Assembly (NCBI RefSeq): GCF_000170835.1
Contig: NZ_ABCP01000019.1
Span: forward strand, 1-64,000
Direction: 5' to 3'
Origin: Marinobacter algicola DG893
Lineage (GTDB): Bacteria; Pseudomonadota; Gammaproteobacteria; Pseudomonadales; Oleiphilaceae
DNA length: 64,000 nt
The position numbers and the translations under genes were made by a program. Under the pieces are notes generated by a model, which saw only the letters and a program-made list of their open reading frames with translations, did not search any database and was not told where the DNA came from. Below are positions 28,696-38,430 of the stretch, piece by piece. Positions within the stretch are counted from its first letter, which is position 1. Each line of letters begins with the position of its first letter.

Positions 28696-29190
28696 ATGCC
28701 ATCCAGACCCACCCGGCCGGTTGCGGCCTCTGCCATCGACAAACATGTCTACAAGGTTTTTCCCAATGACATGAACGCACACCAGACGGTGTTCGGGGGC
28801 ATGATTATGGCCAAGTGCGACCGTCTGGCCCTGGTGGTGGCGGAACGACACTCCGGCCATGTCTGCGTCACGGCAGCGGTGGACTCCATTCACTTCCGCG
28901 CGCCCGCCAAGGGCAACGATACCCTGCTGTTCAGCCTTGCCCTGAACCGCAGCTGGGGGTCATCCATGGAAATCGGAGCTCGGGTGGAAGCGGAAAACAG
29001 CTACACCGGAGAGTCCCGACATATCCTTTCCGCATTTTTCACTTTCGTGGCGCTGGACGAGAACGACAATCCCGTGGACGTGCCTGCGGTAGAGCCGGAA
29101 ACCGACGACGAGAAACGCCGCTTCAACAACGCCGAAATCCGTCGGGAAAGTCGCCTGGAAACCCGCAAGAAGCTGAGTGAACGCCACTAG
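28696..29190 (+). CDS. Acyl-CoA thioesterase, hotdog fold (YciA-like)
   Basis: This 164-residue protein belongs to the YciA/ACOT family that hydrolyses acyl-CoA to free acid and CoA. The family motifs HQTVFGGMIMAKCD (residues about 34-47, with the catalytic Asp) and SIHFRAPAKGND are present, and a charged C-terminal tail from about residue 135 completes it. It lies 41 bases after the M48 gene and is followed by a strong terminator. Confidence 0.88.
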   Translation: MPSRPTRPVAASAIDKHVYKVFPNDMNAHQTVFGGMIMAKCDRLALVVAERHSGHVCVTAAVDSIHFRAPAKGNDTLLFSLALNRSWGSSMEIGARVEAENSYTGESRHILSAFFTFVALDENDNPVDVPAVEPETDDEKRRFNNAEIRRESRLETRKKLSERH

Positions 29191-29234
29191 GGAATTTCGC
29201 TCCCTATCCCCTTGGCCTTACCTCCTTAAACGAC

Positions 29235-29268
29235 AAAAGCCCTGCCGGAATCCCGGCAGGGCTTTTTT
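29235..29268 (+). terminator. Rho-independent terminator, possibly bidirectional
   Basis: A perfect 14-bp stem (aaaagccctgccgg paired with ccggcagggctttt) sits between the convergent thioesterase and aceA genes. A and T runs on either side would serve both strands. Confidence 0.9.
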
Positions 29269-29313
29269 GCGGCAGGTCCCGGGCAAGCCCGGGAACAACA
29301 CCCGAACCGTTAT

Positions 29314-30903
29314 TTAGAACTGGTTCATGGTGTTGTCTTTACCGCCAGCCTTCAGGGCTGCATCACCCGCGAAGAACTCTTTGTGGTCATCACCGATGTT
29401 GGAACCGGCCATGTCCTGGTGCTTCACAGTCGCGATACCCTGACGGATTTCCTTACGCTGAACGCCTGCAACGTAAGCCAGCATGCCTTCGTCACCGAAG
29501 TAGCCCTTGGCCAGGTTGTCGGTGGACAGAGCAGCCGTGTGGTAAGTCGGCAGAGTGATCAGGTGGTGGAAGATGCCGGCTTCACGTGACCCGTCACGCT
29601 GGAAGTTGGCAGTCCACTCGTCGGCCAGCTTGCCAAGGTCGGTTTCGTCGTACTTGGCATTCATCAGGTCGGCGCGCTCATAGGCAGATACGTCCTTGCC
29701 TTCTTCTTTCCACGCGTCGAATACCTGCTGACGGAAGTTCAGGGTCCAGTTGAAGGACGGGCTGTTGTTGTAAACCAGCTTGGCATCGGGAACCACTTCC
29801 TTGATGCGGTTAACCATGGCAGCGATCTGGCCAACGTGGGGCTTCTCGGTTTCGATCCACAGCAGGTCAGCACCGTTCTGCAGGCTGGTGATACAGTCCA
29901 GAACCACACGGTCTTCGCCAGTGCCAGGCTTGAACTGGAACAGGCCAGATGCCAAACGCTTGGGACGAACCAGCTGACCTTTCTGCTTAATCACAACGTC
30001 GCCGTTGTTGATGTCTTCAGCCTTCTCGATCACTTCACCGTCGATGAAGCTGTTGTACTGGTCGCCCAGGTCGCCCGGCTCTTCAGTTACGGCGATCTTC
30101 TGGGTCAGGCCAGCGCCCAGGGAGTCAGTACGAGCAACGATGACACCGTCGTCCACACCCAGCTCAAGGAAGGCCAGACGAACGGCGTTGATCTTGGACA
30201 GGAAGTCGGCGTGAGGAACGGTCACTTTGCCGTCCTGGTGGCCACACTGCTTCTCGTCAGATACCTGGTTCTCGATCTGGATACAGCATGCGCCTGCTTC
30301 GATCATCTGCTTGGCCAGCAGGTAAGTCGCTTCGGCGTTACCGAAACCAGCGTCGATGTCGGCAATGATCGGTACAACGTGAGTTTCGTGGTTGTCGATC
30401 TGCTTGATCAGCTCGTCAGCCTTGGCGTTGTCGCCAGCGTTTTGAGCTTCTTCCAGAGCGCGGAACAGGTGGTTCAGTTCCCAGGCATCCGCCTGACGCA
30501 GGAAGGTGTACAGTTCTTCGATCAGACCAGATACAGCGGTCTTCTCGTGCATGGACTGGTCAGGCAGAGGACCAAACTCAGAACGCAGAGCGGCTACCAT
30601 CCAGCCAGACAGGTACAGGTAACGACGTTTGGTGGTACCGAAGTGCTTCTTGATCGACAGCAGCTTCTGCTGGCCGATGAAGCCATGCCAGCAACCCAGA
30701 GACTGGGTGTACTGAGCCGTATCCTTGTCGTAGTTCGCCATGTCTTCGCGCATGATTTTCGCGGTGAACTTGGCGATGTCCAGGCCGGTCTTGAATTTGT
30801 TCTGGGCGCGCATGCGAGCAGCATGCTCAGGCTTGATCGCGTTCCAGGTGGGGTTTTGCTTCAGCAGGGAAGCAATGGCGTCAACGTCTTTTGCGTATGG
30901 CAT
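29314..30903 (-). CDS. aceA: Isocitrate lyase
   Basis: AceA splits isocitrate into glyoxylate and succinate, the entry to the glyoxylate shunt needed for growth on acetate, fatty acids and alkanes. The 529-residue length matches the long Pseudomonas-type enzyme rather than the 430-residue enteric form. The catalytic cysteine lies in DEKQCGHQDGK near residue 221, and other family stretches are IADIDAGFGN and LVYNNSPSFNW. The start is preceded by an AGGA-containing leader. Malate synthase and an AceK kinase are not in the window. Confidence 0.96.
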   Translation of the reverse strand: MPYAKDVDAIASLLKQNPTWNAIKPEHAARMRAQNKFKTGLDIAKFTAKIMREDMANYDKDTAQYTQSLGCWHGFIGQQKLLSIKKHFGTTKRRYLYLSGWMVAALRSEFGPLPDQSMHEKTAVSGLIEELYTFLRQADAWELNHLFRALEEAQNAGDNAKADELIKQIDNHETHVVPIIADIDAGFGNAEATYLLAKQMIEAGACCIQIENQVSDEKQCGHQDGKVTVPHADFLSKINAVRLAFLELGVDDGVIVARTDSLGAGLTQKIAVTEEPGDLGDQYNSFIDGEVIEKAEDINNGDVVIKQKGQLVRPKRLASGLFQFKPGTGEDRVVLDCITSLQNGADLLWIETEKPHVGQIAAMVNRIKEVVPDAKLVYNNSPSFNWTLNFRQQVFDAWKEEGKDVSAYERADLMNAKYDETDLGKLADEWTANFQRDGSREAGIFHHLITLPTYHTAALSTDNLAKGYFGDEGMLAYVAGVQRKEIRQGIATVKHQDMAGSNIGDDHKEFFAGDAALKAGGKDNTMNQF

Positions 30904-30936
30904 GGTCTCAGTCCTGTTTCTAAGGTTTGAGGTGCT

Positions 30937-30955
30937 CTTTTATGAAGCATAAAAG
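30937..30955. repeat. Perfect 8-bp inverted repeat in the aceA leader
   Basis: The arms cttttatg and cataaaag flank a 3-base loop 34 bases upstream of the aceA start. It could be an operator or an RNA hairpin; no regulator is assigned. The wider region 30904-31093 is AT-rich near 31015-31080, as expected for the aceA promoter. Confidence 0.45.
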
Positions 30956-31093
30956 CGACTTCAGCGAGCCAGCGTCCGTTCAAAAAACAACCAGGCCGCT
31001 GACATTGAGAGTTACTTTAGTGGCTTTGATTTTATAATTGAAATTTATATTATCTATATTCGGCATTTTTCATATGAATGACAAAGCACCCTT

Positions 31094-33040
31094 TCACGCG
31101 TTGCAAAGGACAACGAGGCGATCGGCGCGATTCAGGTCCAGATACTCGTCTCGTGGCGGGCTCAACGCCAGATGCCGCCCCAGCGCGTCGGGCTGTGCTC
31201 GCCAGATGCCCAGTGCCACTTCTCCCTCCGCAGCGACCGTTTTCTCCAGTACCTGAAAATCCGCGCTGGCAGGCAAAGGATAGTTCTGGGGGTCCCGGAA
31301 CTGCACCTCGGCACCGCCCACCGTAAACAGCTCATCCAGCACCACCCTCAGCTCCCGCCGCAGGGCAACCTGGGCGAGCACGTGGCTGATGATCATTGGG
31401 CTGATCAACATTTCACTCTGGTAGCCCATTAACAGGTTGCGATTGTCCGGGTCGCTCAGTTCCATGATCAATTGCGGGCGTTTATCGCCCTCACTCAGCA
31501 GGTCCTCCAGCTGCAAGTAACCCACCATGGCCCGGGCGTCGGCTTCCTCCCCGGACGCCAGGCGATCACTGCTCAACAACATAATGGAGTCATAGTTGAG
31601 CGGCCCAACCCGCCTCAACTCGCCTTCCACCATGTAATCCGCCTCGATGTGGCGACAGATCACGTTCCGCTGCCCCCCCAGGTAGCGATCAATTTCCTGT
31701 TCCCGCTCCTTGGCAGGCACCACCGAGACGAGATCCACCTCGAACCGCCGTTGGCTATAGCTGGAAAACTCATCGATCAGGCTGGGTACCCGGCGATTCC
31801 ATCCCAGCACAAGAATTCGATGAACCCCACCTGAAAGTGGGACAGCGCGGCTTACGGGCTCACCTCGAGCGATAGCAGGCAACGGCTCCGCCTTCGGATC
31901 CGACTCGGTTTCGGTGTAGTCCCTCGCCATCATGACAACCCGGTCCCCGGCCTCAATCACCGTGTCTGACGAGGCCGGCATCTTCACCATCCAGGCCTTG
32001 CCCGACCGCTTCAGAATACCCAGCACAATTGCCTGGGGCCGCAAAGACGCCAATTCGCCAAGCGACAGTCCCGCCAGGGCGTCGCCGCCACGGATGTAGA
32101 TTTCGCAGCCCTCACCGGCGGTCAGAAGTTCGTTGTAAATTTCCGACAATCCCGGGTGAAGGATGTTCTGCACCATCAGCCGGCTTATGGTGGCATCACC
32201 GGCGACAACTTCCACCTCCCCGGGATAGGCCCGTTCAATCACCGGTAGCTTGCGCACATCCTGTATTTCGGCAATGACAAAGGGCAGCGATGCTCGCAGA
32301 TGCCGTGCCTGGGCGGCAATGGACAGCAGTGCCTTCACTGTCTCCACGTCCGACGTCACCAGGCTACCCGCCTGATGAGAGGCACTGGGCACAATCACTG
32401 CCGCCGCATCCAGGCAGGCAACCCTCTGCAGGGCATCTGGCTGGATGGCAGCGCCGGCCCGCAGGATGATCTGGCGGGACTTGCGCCCGATGCCGGGCTC
32501 GTCGCGTAACTCATGCACCTGGGCCGCCGAGGCGTGCTCGGAAAGCACCACCAGCCGCAGGCGGTTGGTTTCACGCTTTTCCAGAAAACGGCGCATGCGA
32601 CCTGAAGACCCCAGCAACTCGCCCAGCAGCGGCAGGGTCTGGCTGGTCCAGCCCAGAACCACGATGTGATTTCTCAGGGTAACCGGGGTCAGCCCCCGTT
32701 CCAGGTCGGTCATCTTGGCGATCAACCAGCGTGTCAGGATCGCCACCAGCGTGCCCATGAAAACCACATAACCGCTGATGGTGAGGATGGTTGACACAAA
32801 CCGCTGCCAGTTACCCACATCGTCCCCCAGATAGCCCGGATCCGTCAGCCGCAAAAAGGCCCACCAGATGGCGTCGCCGACATCGTCAAACGGCGTTCCA
32901 AGGGGGATCACCAGCAACCCGCCCACAAGCGAAATGATGCCTATAAAGACACCCACCACCAACAACTGAAAGCCCGCTCCTTTTACGAGTTGGCGCTCAA
33001 CGATGAACTTCACGCGGTCAACAAAACGAAAGGGGATCAT
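31094..33040 (-). CDS. CASTOR/POLLUX-like ion channel with RCK domains
   Basis: This 648-residue inner-membrane protein has two hydrophobic segments (about 22-46 and 85-108) with a pore-like stretch between (AIWWAFLRLTDPGYLGDD), then two soluble TrkA/RCK-like halves beginning at LRNHIVVLGWTSQTLPLL and HRILVLGWNRRVPSLI. That layout is typical of the bacterial relatives of plant CASTOR/POLLUX channels. Ion selectivity and the gating ligand are unknown for the bacterial forms. It is divergent from the haem receptor gene and convergent with nothing; aceA lies downstream on the same strand. Confidence 0.82.
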   Translation of the reverse strand: MIPFRFVDRVKFIVERQLVKGAGFQLLVVGVFIGIISLVGGLLVIPLGTPFDDVGDAIWWAFLRLTDPGYLGDDVGNWQRFVSTILTISGYVVFMGTLVAILTRWLIAKMTDLERGLTPVTLRNHIVVLGWTSQTLPLLGELLGSSGRMRRFLEKRETNRLRLVVLSEHASAAQVHELRDEPGIGRKSRQIILRAGAAIQPDALQRVACLDAAAVIVPSASHQAGSLVTSDVETVKALLSIAAQARHLRASLPFVIAEIQDVRKLPVIERAYPGEVEVVAGDATISRLMVQNILHPGLSEIYNELLTAGEGCEIYIRGGDALAGLSLGELASLRPQAIVLGILKRSGKAWMVKMPASSDTVIEAGDRVVMMARDYTETESDPKAEPLPAIARGEPVSRAVPLSGGVHRILVLGWNRRVPSLIDEFSSYSQRRFEVDLVSVVPAKEREQEIDRYLGGQRNVICRHIEADYMVEGELRRVGPLNYDSIMLLSSDRLASGEEADARAMVGYLQLEDLLSEGDKRPQLIMELSDPDNRNLLMGYQSEMLISPMIISHVLAQVALRRELRVVLDELFTVGGAEVQFRDPQNYPLPASADFQVLEKTVAAEGEVALGIWRAQPDALGRHLALSPPRDEYLDLNRADRLVVLCNA

Positions 33041-33174
33041 GATCGTCCTTCTGGCCAGATGGGGAATGTCGCTAGCATAGCGCAGAACGTATGGAATAAA
33101 ACCGCACTGGACCTGGCAAGCCGGTTTACTGGATCACTCTCACATCAATATACGTCCTTGATGTGTTCATGTTA

Positions 33175-33218
33175 TTGACTAATTATTAATTTAAATTACA
33201 ATCATTCTCATTCGTATT
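33175..33218 (+). promoter_or_regulatory. Sigma-70 promoter with overlapping Fur-box-like sequence
   Basis: TTGACT (33175-33180) and TACAAT (33197-33202) are separated by 16 bases, a good sigma-70 promoter. The stretch acaatcattctcattcg overlapping the -10 box, and tgatatgagaattc just downstream, resemble Fur-box hexamers (gataat/attatc type). The location before an outer-membrane haem receptor makes iron repression by Fur likely. Confidence 0.65.
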
Positions 33219-33233
33219 TGATATGAGAATTCA

Positions 33234-35276
33234 ATGATCCAGCCTGTCGCCCGGTTACCTCGTTTCCTCACTGTCTATTGCACCCTCTTCGCGTGCTCAT
33301 CCTCTGTCCTTTCCGCCACGACGACGCCAGCATCAATGCCGTCGGGGGAAACACTGTACCTCGACGAAATCGTGGTGACCGGCACCCGTAATCCACGAAA
33401 GGTTAGCGATACACCCGTTCGTACCGAGGTGGTCTCGTGGGAAGAAATACGCAACACCCATTCCCGTACCGTTAAGGACGCTCTGCAAAATGTGCCAGGG
33501 CTCCTGCTCCGGCAGATTCACGGCAAAGCTGGTTACGAGGTGTGGATGCAGGGACTCAACGCTGACCGCGTGCTCGTACTGATCGACGGTTTGCCGCTGA
33601 CTGCCACTACCGGCTCGTCCGTTGACGTCACCCAACTTGATACGCTGGATATCGAACGCATTGAAGTGGTGAAAGGGGCGGTATCTGCCCAATACGGAAG
33701 CTCCGCCATGGGTGGCGTGATTAACATTATCACCCGCCCGATTTCTGAAGGCGCCGGTGGTGAATTCACTGTGGATGGCGGCACTTACGGTGACCAGAAC
33801 CCCAGCGGTGAATCCCTCGACTTTTCGAGGCGAAACGGTCAGGCCAGCCTTTCCGTAGGAGGCGAAACGATGCGCTGGCGCCTAACGGCGAGCCAACGGG
33901 AAACCGATGGGATTGATCCGGAGCCGGAGACCTGGGCGCGCCCCGGCGATGCCGTGGAACGCACCAATATTGCTAACCGCCTGGAGTGGCTACCCGCCGA
34001 CGGCCACCGGATATACGCTCAGCTGGGGTACTTCCGGGAGGATGCGGAGTCACATTACCTGCTTGCGAACCCCGGCAACCCTCTCAATGCAGGCAAGAAC
34101 GAGATTGTCGAACGCCTGCGGGGCGACGTGATTGGACAGCACACACCCGTCGACGGTCCAGCGTGGCACTGGAGTCTGCTGCACGAAAACCTGGAAAACA
34201 TCACCGACAAATATATTCCCACTGGTCGGTTCGACTTACGCGACTCTACGCATACCCTCTCCAGGGCCTCGGGCTGGACGCAGTTCGAGCCCTTCGCCAC
34301 CCACCAACTGCAACTGGGCGTCGACCTGAACCACAACAGCCTGGAACAGTACAAGGACGGGAATACAGAACTGACCGAGGACGGCGATATCACCCGGAAT
34401 GGTAAGGAAATCTGGTTCCAGAATACCTGGTTCGCCGGCGACGACTGGGAGTGGGTCGTGGGCATGAGATACCAGAACGATTCCGATTTCGGCAGCCACA
34501 CGGCGCCGAAGATCAACGCCCGCTACGATCTGTTCAACACCACATCCACCAACGTGTACCTTCGTGGTGGCTGGGGCATGGGCTACCGGGTGCCCAACCT
34601 TAAAGAGCGTCACTATGTATTCGACCACAGCCAACTGGGCTACATCGTAAACGGCAACCCGACACTGGAACCGGAAGAGTCCGACAGCTACCAACTTGGG
34701 CTAGGAATCACCTTCACCAACAAGGCCTGGCTGGAAGTGAATGGTTTCTACAACGACGTTAATCAGTTGATCCAGACAGAACTGGACACGGAGGCCACCG
34801 CGAGTCGCAACGATGGCGTTCAGATCTTCCGTTACGCCAATGTTGAACGTGCGCGAACCCAAGGTGCTGAACTCACGGCAGGCTGGCAGATACAGCCCGG
34901 CTGGAAAATTTCAGCGGGCTACACCTACCTTGACACCAAAGACCTGGATACCGACGAGCGCCTGACCCGTCGTCCCAGACATCAGGGGCAATTGTCTATT
35001 GATGGCACAGTGCCTCTGCCCGGTATGAGCTGGCTAGCCCGCGTTCGCAGTCAGAGCGACGAAGTCGTGGATGCCGAGACCGACGCCACCTCCCCTGCCT
35101 TCACCACCCTGGATCTGAAACTCAACCAGGACATCGGGCAACACCTGCGCCTGTTTACCGGCATCAACAACGTGACCGACGCCCAACGCAATTTCAACGA
35201 CGCCAGTGACTTCGGTCCCGTGTCAGGCCGCTTTATTTACGTCGGCCTGACACTGGGCTTCGGCAACAACCTGTAG
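33234..35276 (+). CDS. TonB-dependent haem/iron receptor
   Basis: This 680-residue outer-membrane receptor imports a ligand, probably haem, using TonB energy. A signal peptide covers about residues 1-27. A TonB-box-like DEIVVTGTR stretch follows near residue 44. The plug domain contains VPGLLLRQIHGKAGYEVWMQG, VLVLIDGLPL and GAVSAQYGSSAMGGVINIITRP. The 22-strand barrel ends in YVGLTLGFGNNL, close to the usual aromatic terminus. It is the first gene of the haem locus behind a Fur-type promoter. The ligand is inferred from the neighbouring hmu genes. Confidence 0.9.
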   Translation: MIQPVARLPRFLTVYCTLFACSSSVLSATTTPASMPSGETLYLDEIVVTGTRNPRKVSDTPVRTEVVSWEEIRNTHSRTVKDALQNVPGLLLRQIHGKAGYEVWMQGLNADRVLVLIDGLPLTATTGSSVDVTQLDTLDIERIEVVKGAVSAQYGSSAMGGVINIITRPISEGAGGEFTVDGGTYGDQNPSGESLDFSRRNGQASLSVGGETMRWRLTASQRETDGIDPEPETWARPGDAVERTNIANRLEWLPADGHRIYAQLGYFREDAESHYLLANPGNPLNAGKNEIVERLRGDVIGQHTPVDGPAWHWSLLHENLENITDKYIPTGRFDLRDSTHTLSRASGWTQFEPFATHQLQLGVDLNHNSLEQYKDGNTELTEDGDITRNGKEIWFQNTWFAGDDWEWVVGMRYQNDSDFGSHTAPKINARYDLFNTTSTNVYLRGGWGMGYRVPNLKERHYVFDHSQLGYIVNGNPTLEPEESDSYQLGLGITFTNKAWLEVNGFYNDVNQLIQTELDTEATASRNDGVQIFRYANVERARTQGAELTAGWQIQPGWKISAGYTYLDTKDLDTDERLTRRPRHQGQLSIDGTVPLPGMSWLARVRSQSDEVVDAETDATSPAFTTLDLKLNQDIGQHLRLFTGINNVTDAQRNFNDASDFGPVSGRFIYVGLTLGFGNNL

Positions 35277-35304
35277 CACCACTCAATCCACAAGGAACTG
35301 AACT

Positions 35305-36471
35305 ATGAACCGTTCATCATCACTTCTTTCAATAGCCGGCGCCAGCATACTGCTGTCCGCCTGTGGCGGCGGGAGCAGCAATGACATTTCTGATTCCGAC
35401 GACAACAGCGGCGGCAACGGGCTGCCCGATAACGTCAGCGCCCAGCAGATTGATGCCAGCAGCAGCGATACCGCCGCCTATATGAATCTGGAAACCGGCA
35501 ACGTGCTGACGATGACTGACGAAGAAGCTGCCGCCTCCAGCGACTGGCACCTGGCATTCAAACGCAACAATATTCAGCTCAACAGCGGTGCTTCCGGCCC
35601 CGGTCAGGTCGCGGGTGCGGTCGCCGCCGACCAGGCGGACTTCTACACCGGCAGCGGCGAACCTAACAGCAGCGTGTTCCTCAATGCCACAGCCGATAGC
35701 GAGTTAGAGCATCTACTTGCCGAAATGTCCGAGCCATCAGCCTGGGCCAATGACGCCTTGGTTAGCCAGTTTGGCGAAGACTGGTACATCTACAATTTCA
35801 GCAACGGCAACATGACGGCTAACCCCGAAAATGGCTGGCTGGTGCGCTCCGCCGAAGGCAGTAGCTATGCTCGTGTACAGGTCAACGAGTTTGACTTCCC
35901 AACCCGCACTGGAGAAGGAATCAAGAGCTTCCGGGTCGACTTTGATGTGCAACCGCCAGCCCAGTCGACGTTCACTGGCACTGCCACCTTTACCGGTAGC
36001 ATTCCCGCTACCGGCGGCGACCTCTGCTTCGACTTCGACAGCGACGCTATCGTTGGTTGCGATACTGACAACTGGGATATCAATCTCGGTTTTAGTGGCC
36101 GGGACATATACCTGCGCACCAACAGCGGCTCGTCCGGTGATGGTGATGGAGGTGCATTCGGCGCTTTCGAGTGGACTGACCTGGAAGTCTACACCAGTGC
36201 GACCGTATCCCCGGGCGGAGAAAGCATCACCCATCACTACGAAGCTGATACAAGCAGTGGCATCTTCACAGATTCCTCCTGGTACGCCTACAACCTCCAG
36301 GGGGCACACAAGCTCTGGCCCAACTACCGCGTCTACCTGATTGACACCGACAGCACCGATGACACATCACCCATCTACGCGATGCAGGTCACCGGCTACT
36401 ACAACGACAGCGGCGAGAGCGGCCATCCGGCCATTCGCTGGATGCCCGTCGAACTGACCACAGCGAACTGA
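35305..36471 (+). CDS. HmuY-family haem-binding lipoprotein with two repeats
   Basis: This 388-residue protein has a lipoprotein signal (SILLSACGGG, lipid cysteine near residue 20) and a Gly/Asp/Asn-rich linker. Two HmuY-like units follow. The first is marked by SDWHLAFKRNNIQLNSG (Trp81), the second by DNWDINLGFSGRDIYLRTNS (Trp257); both share the W-x-[LI]...I-x-L-x-S-G pattern. HmuY proteins of Bacteroidetes are surface haemophores of about 200 residues, so this is a double-length form. It lies 28 bases after the receptor and probably hands haem to it. Confidence 0.75.
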   Translation: MNRSSSLLSIAGASILLSACGGGSSNDISDSDDNSGGNGLPDNVSAQQIDASSSDTAAYMNLETGNVLTMTDEEAAASSDWHLAFKRNNIQLNSGASGPGQVAGAVAADQADFYTGSGEPNSSVFLNATADSELEHLLAEMSEPSAWANDALVSQFGEDWYIYNFSNGNMTANPENGWLVRSAEGSSYARVQVNEFDFPTRTGEGIKSFRVDFDVQPPAQSTFTGTATFTGSIPATGGDLCFDFDSDAIVGCDTDNWDINLGFSGRDIYLRTNSGSSGDGDGGAFGAFEWTDLEVYTSATVSPGGESITHHYEADTSSGIFTDSSWYAYNLQGAHKLWPNYRVYLIDTDSTDDTSPIYAMQVTGYYNDSGESGHPAIRWMPVELTTAN

Positions 36472-36484
36472 AGAGACCAGACCC

Positions 36485-37582
36485 ATGGCAACTGACACCA
36501 CCGTTATATCACCAAGAGATCAACTGGCGCAGCGCTGGGCAGTCCTTCGAGAGGACAACCCGAAACTGCGCATCCGCCAGGCCGCCAACGAGTTACAAGT
36601 CAGTGAACTGGAATTGCTGCTGTGCCGCGAACCAGAAGATGTCCGCCCCCTTAAGCCCGAATTTCCCGCACTGCTGGAGGCGATGGAAAGCGTAGGCGAG
36701 GTCATGATCCTATCCCGCAACGAATCCGTGGTGCATGAAGTCACCGGCACCTTCAAGGACTTCCACACGGCCAGCTCCGGAGCCATGGGGCTAGCGGTCG
36801 GGCAGATGGATGTCCGAGTCTTCTTCCGGCAGTGGCACTTTGGCTACCATGTGCAGGAACAGGTCCGTTCCGGGCTACGGGAAAGCCTGCAGTTCTTCGA
36901 TGCCCACGGCCAGGCCATCCAGAAAATCTACCGTACTGACAATACCGACGCTGAAAGCTGGCAGGCACTGCTGAGGCAATTCCTGGCAGACGGCAGCACC
37001 TCGCCTAATATCCAGCCACCGCGCGCTCCCCTGAAACGTGCCGACAGGCAAGGCCTCGACGCCGAAGCCCTACGCCAGGATTGGGCCAGCCTGAAAGATG
37101 TTCACCACTTCAATGCCATGCTCAAGCGACATTCCGTCGATCGGCTGACGGCGCTGGAACTGGTGGGGCCCACCTACGCCAGTCGCCTCGACTCCAATGA
37201 GAGTGAGGCAACCACGCCGGAACAGAGCGTTCTTGGCCAACTTCTGACACTGGTTAGGGAAAGCCAGTGCCCAATCATGGTGTTTGTCGGCAACCCAGGC
37301 ATTGTCCAGATCCACACCGGCCCTGTGGGACGTGTGCTTCCCACCGGCCCCTGGCTGAACATCCTCGATCCGTCATTCAACCTACACGCCAACGTGTCGT
37401 CGATCCGACAGTGGTGGCGAGTCCAACGGCCCAGCAGCGACGGACCGGTGACTTCCCTGGAAGGTTACGATGCCAACAGCGAACTGGTCGTGACTCTGTT
37501 TGGCGCCCGTAAGCCCGGTCAACCCGAAAGCCCCCAGTGGCAACATGAGATGCGAACCCTGGAGAGCCGGCGATGCGATTGA
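36485..37582 (+). CDS. hmuS: Hemin-degrading/transport factor HmuS family
   Basis: This 365-residue cytosolic protein belongs to the HemS/ChuS/HmuS family, which binds incoming haem, passes it on or degrades it. It shows the two-fold repeated layout: the first half includes VHEVTGTFKDFHTASSGAMG and VRVFFRQWHFGYHV, the second half NPGIVQIHTGPVGRVLPTGPW and FNLHANVSSIRQWW. Histidines in both halves are candidate haem ligands. It overlaps hmuT by ten bases and lies 13 bases after the HmuY-like gene. Confidence 0.92.
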   Translation: MATDTTVISPRDQLAQRWAVLREDNPKLRIRQAANELQVSELELLLCREPEDVRPLKPEFPALLEAMESVGEVMILSRNESVVHEVTGTFKDFHTASSGAMGLAVGQMDVRVFFRQWHFGYHVQEQVRSGLRESLQFFDAHGQAIQKIYRTDNTDAESWQALLRQFLADGSTSPNIQPPRAPLKRADRQGLDAEALRQDWASLKDVHHFNAMLKRHSVDRLTALELVGPTYASRLDSNESEATTPEQSVLGQLLTLVRESQCPIMVFVGNPGIVQIHTGPVGRVLPTGPWLNILDPSFNLHANVSSIRQWWRVQRPSSDGPVTSLEGYDANSELVVTLFGARKPGQPESPQWQHEMRTLESRRCD

Positions 37583-38430
37583 TTGCAACCCTGTTTTTCG
37601 CCTTCGCAATGACCACCGCCCAGGCGGAGGAGAGCAGAGTCATCAGTGCTGATGGCGCCATCACTGAAACCATCGTCGCCCTGGGGGCCGGCGCGCAGTT
37701 GGCAGGCGTGGACACCACCAGCCACTACCCGCCGGAGGTCATCGCGGAATTGCCGAAGGTGGGTTACCTAAGGGCCCTGCCAGTGGAAGGCATACTGTCC
37801 CTGAAACCGACACGGTTGATTACCACCGAAGAAGCCGGCCCCGAACAAACCCTAGAACAAATCGCAGCGGCGGGCGTGGACGTGGTGAGATTACCGGTGG
37901 TGAGGGACGTCACGTCGGCTCTGGCGCGGATTCGCCGGGTGGGTGAATTGGTGGGCCAACAGGACGAAGCGAAGCGACTGACACGGGACATCGCCGAAGA
38001 GGTCGACACCCTGAAGCAGAGCATGGTTCAAAAGCCGCCGGCCCGGGTGTTGATCCTGCTGGCCGCCGGCGACCATGGCGTCATGCTCGGTGGAAAGGAC
38101 ACTGCGGCCGATGCCTTGCTCCTGTCCCTGGGGCTTCAAAGTGCGTTGCCAGATGTAACCGGGTTCAAACCCGCCAGCCGGGAAGCCTTGCTGGCCTCAA
38201 ACCCGGACGCCATTGTGATCGCCGAAGCCCGGCCCGGTCAGTTCCGGCCGGAGCAGTGGCCCGAACTGACCCAGCTCAGGGCCTGGAGGCAGGGCAACCG
38301 GGTAACTGCCAACGCCATGATGTTACTTGGCTTTGGTCCACGCCTTGCAGAGGCATTTCAGACCGTCGCGGCCATCGTTCCGGATGAAACCGTCATCAGT
38401 GATGCAGCGTCCGAAACCCATGCACACTGA
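37573..38430 (+). CDS. hmuT: Haem ABC transporter periplasmic binding protein
   Basis: HmuT binds haem in the periplasm and delivers it to HmuUV. The 285-residue protein has a signal peptide (MRLIATLFFAFAMTTAQA) and the class III binding-protein fold (SADGAITETIVALGAG, VDTTSHYPPEV, VGYLRALPVEGILSLKPT). The N-terminal half carries the Tyr residue region typical of haem ligands. It overlaps hmuS upstream and hmuU downstream, as expected for a tight operon. Confidence 0.93.
   Translation: MRLIATLFFAFAMTTAQAEESRVISADGAITETIVALGAGAQLAGVDTTSHYPPEVIAELPKVGYLRALPVEGILSLKPTRLITTEEAGPEQTLEQIAAAGVDVVRLPVVRDVTSALARIRRVGELVGQQDEAKRLTRDIAEEVDTLKQSMVQKPPARVLILLAAGDHGVMLGGKDTAADALLLSLGLQSALPDVTGFKPASREALLASNPDAIVIAEARPGQFRPEQWPELTQLRAWRQGNRVTANAMMLLGFGPRLAEAFQTVAAIVPDETVISDAASETHAH

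Noticed and set aside
29836..30930. A 364-codon open frame antisense to aceA.
   Set aside because: AceA is certain, and the antisense product shows no domain.
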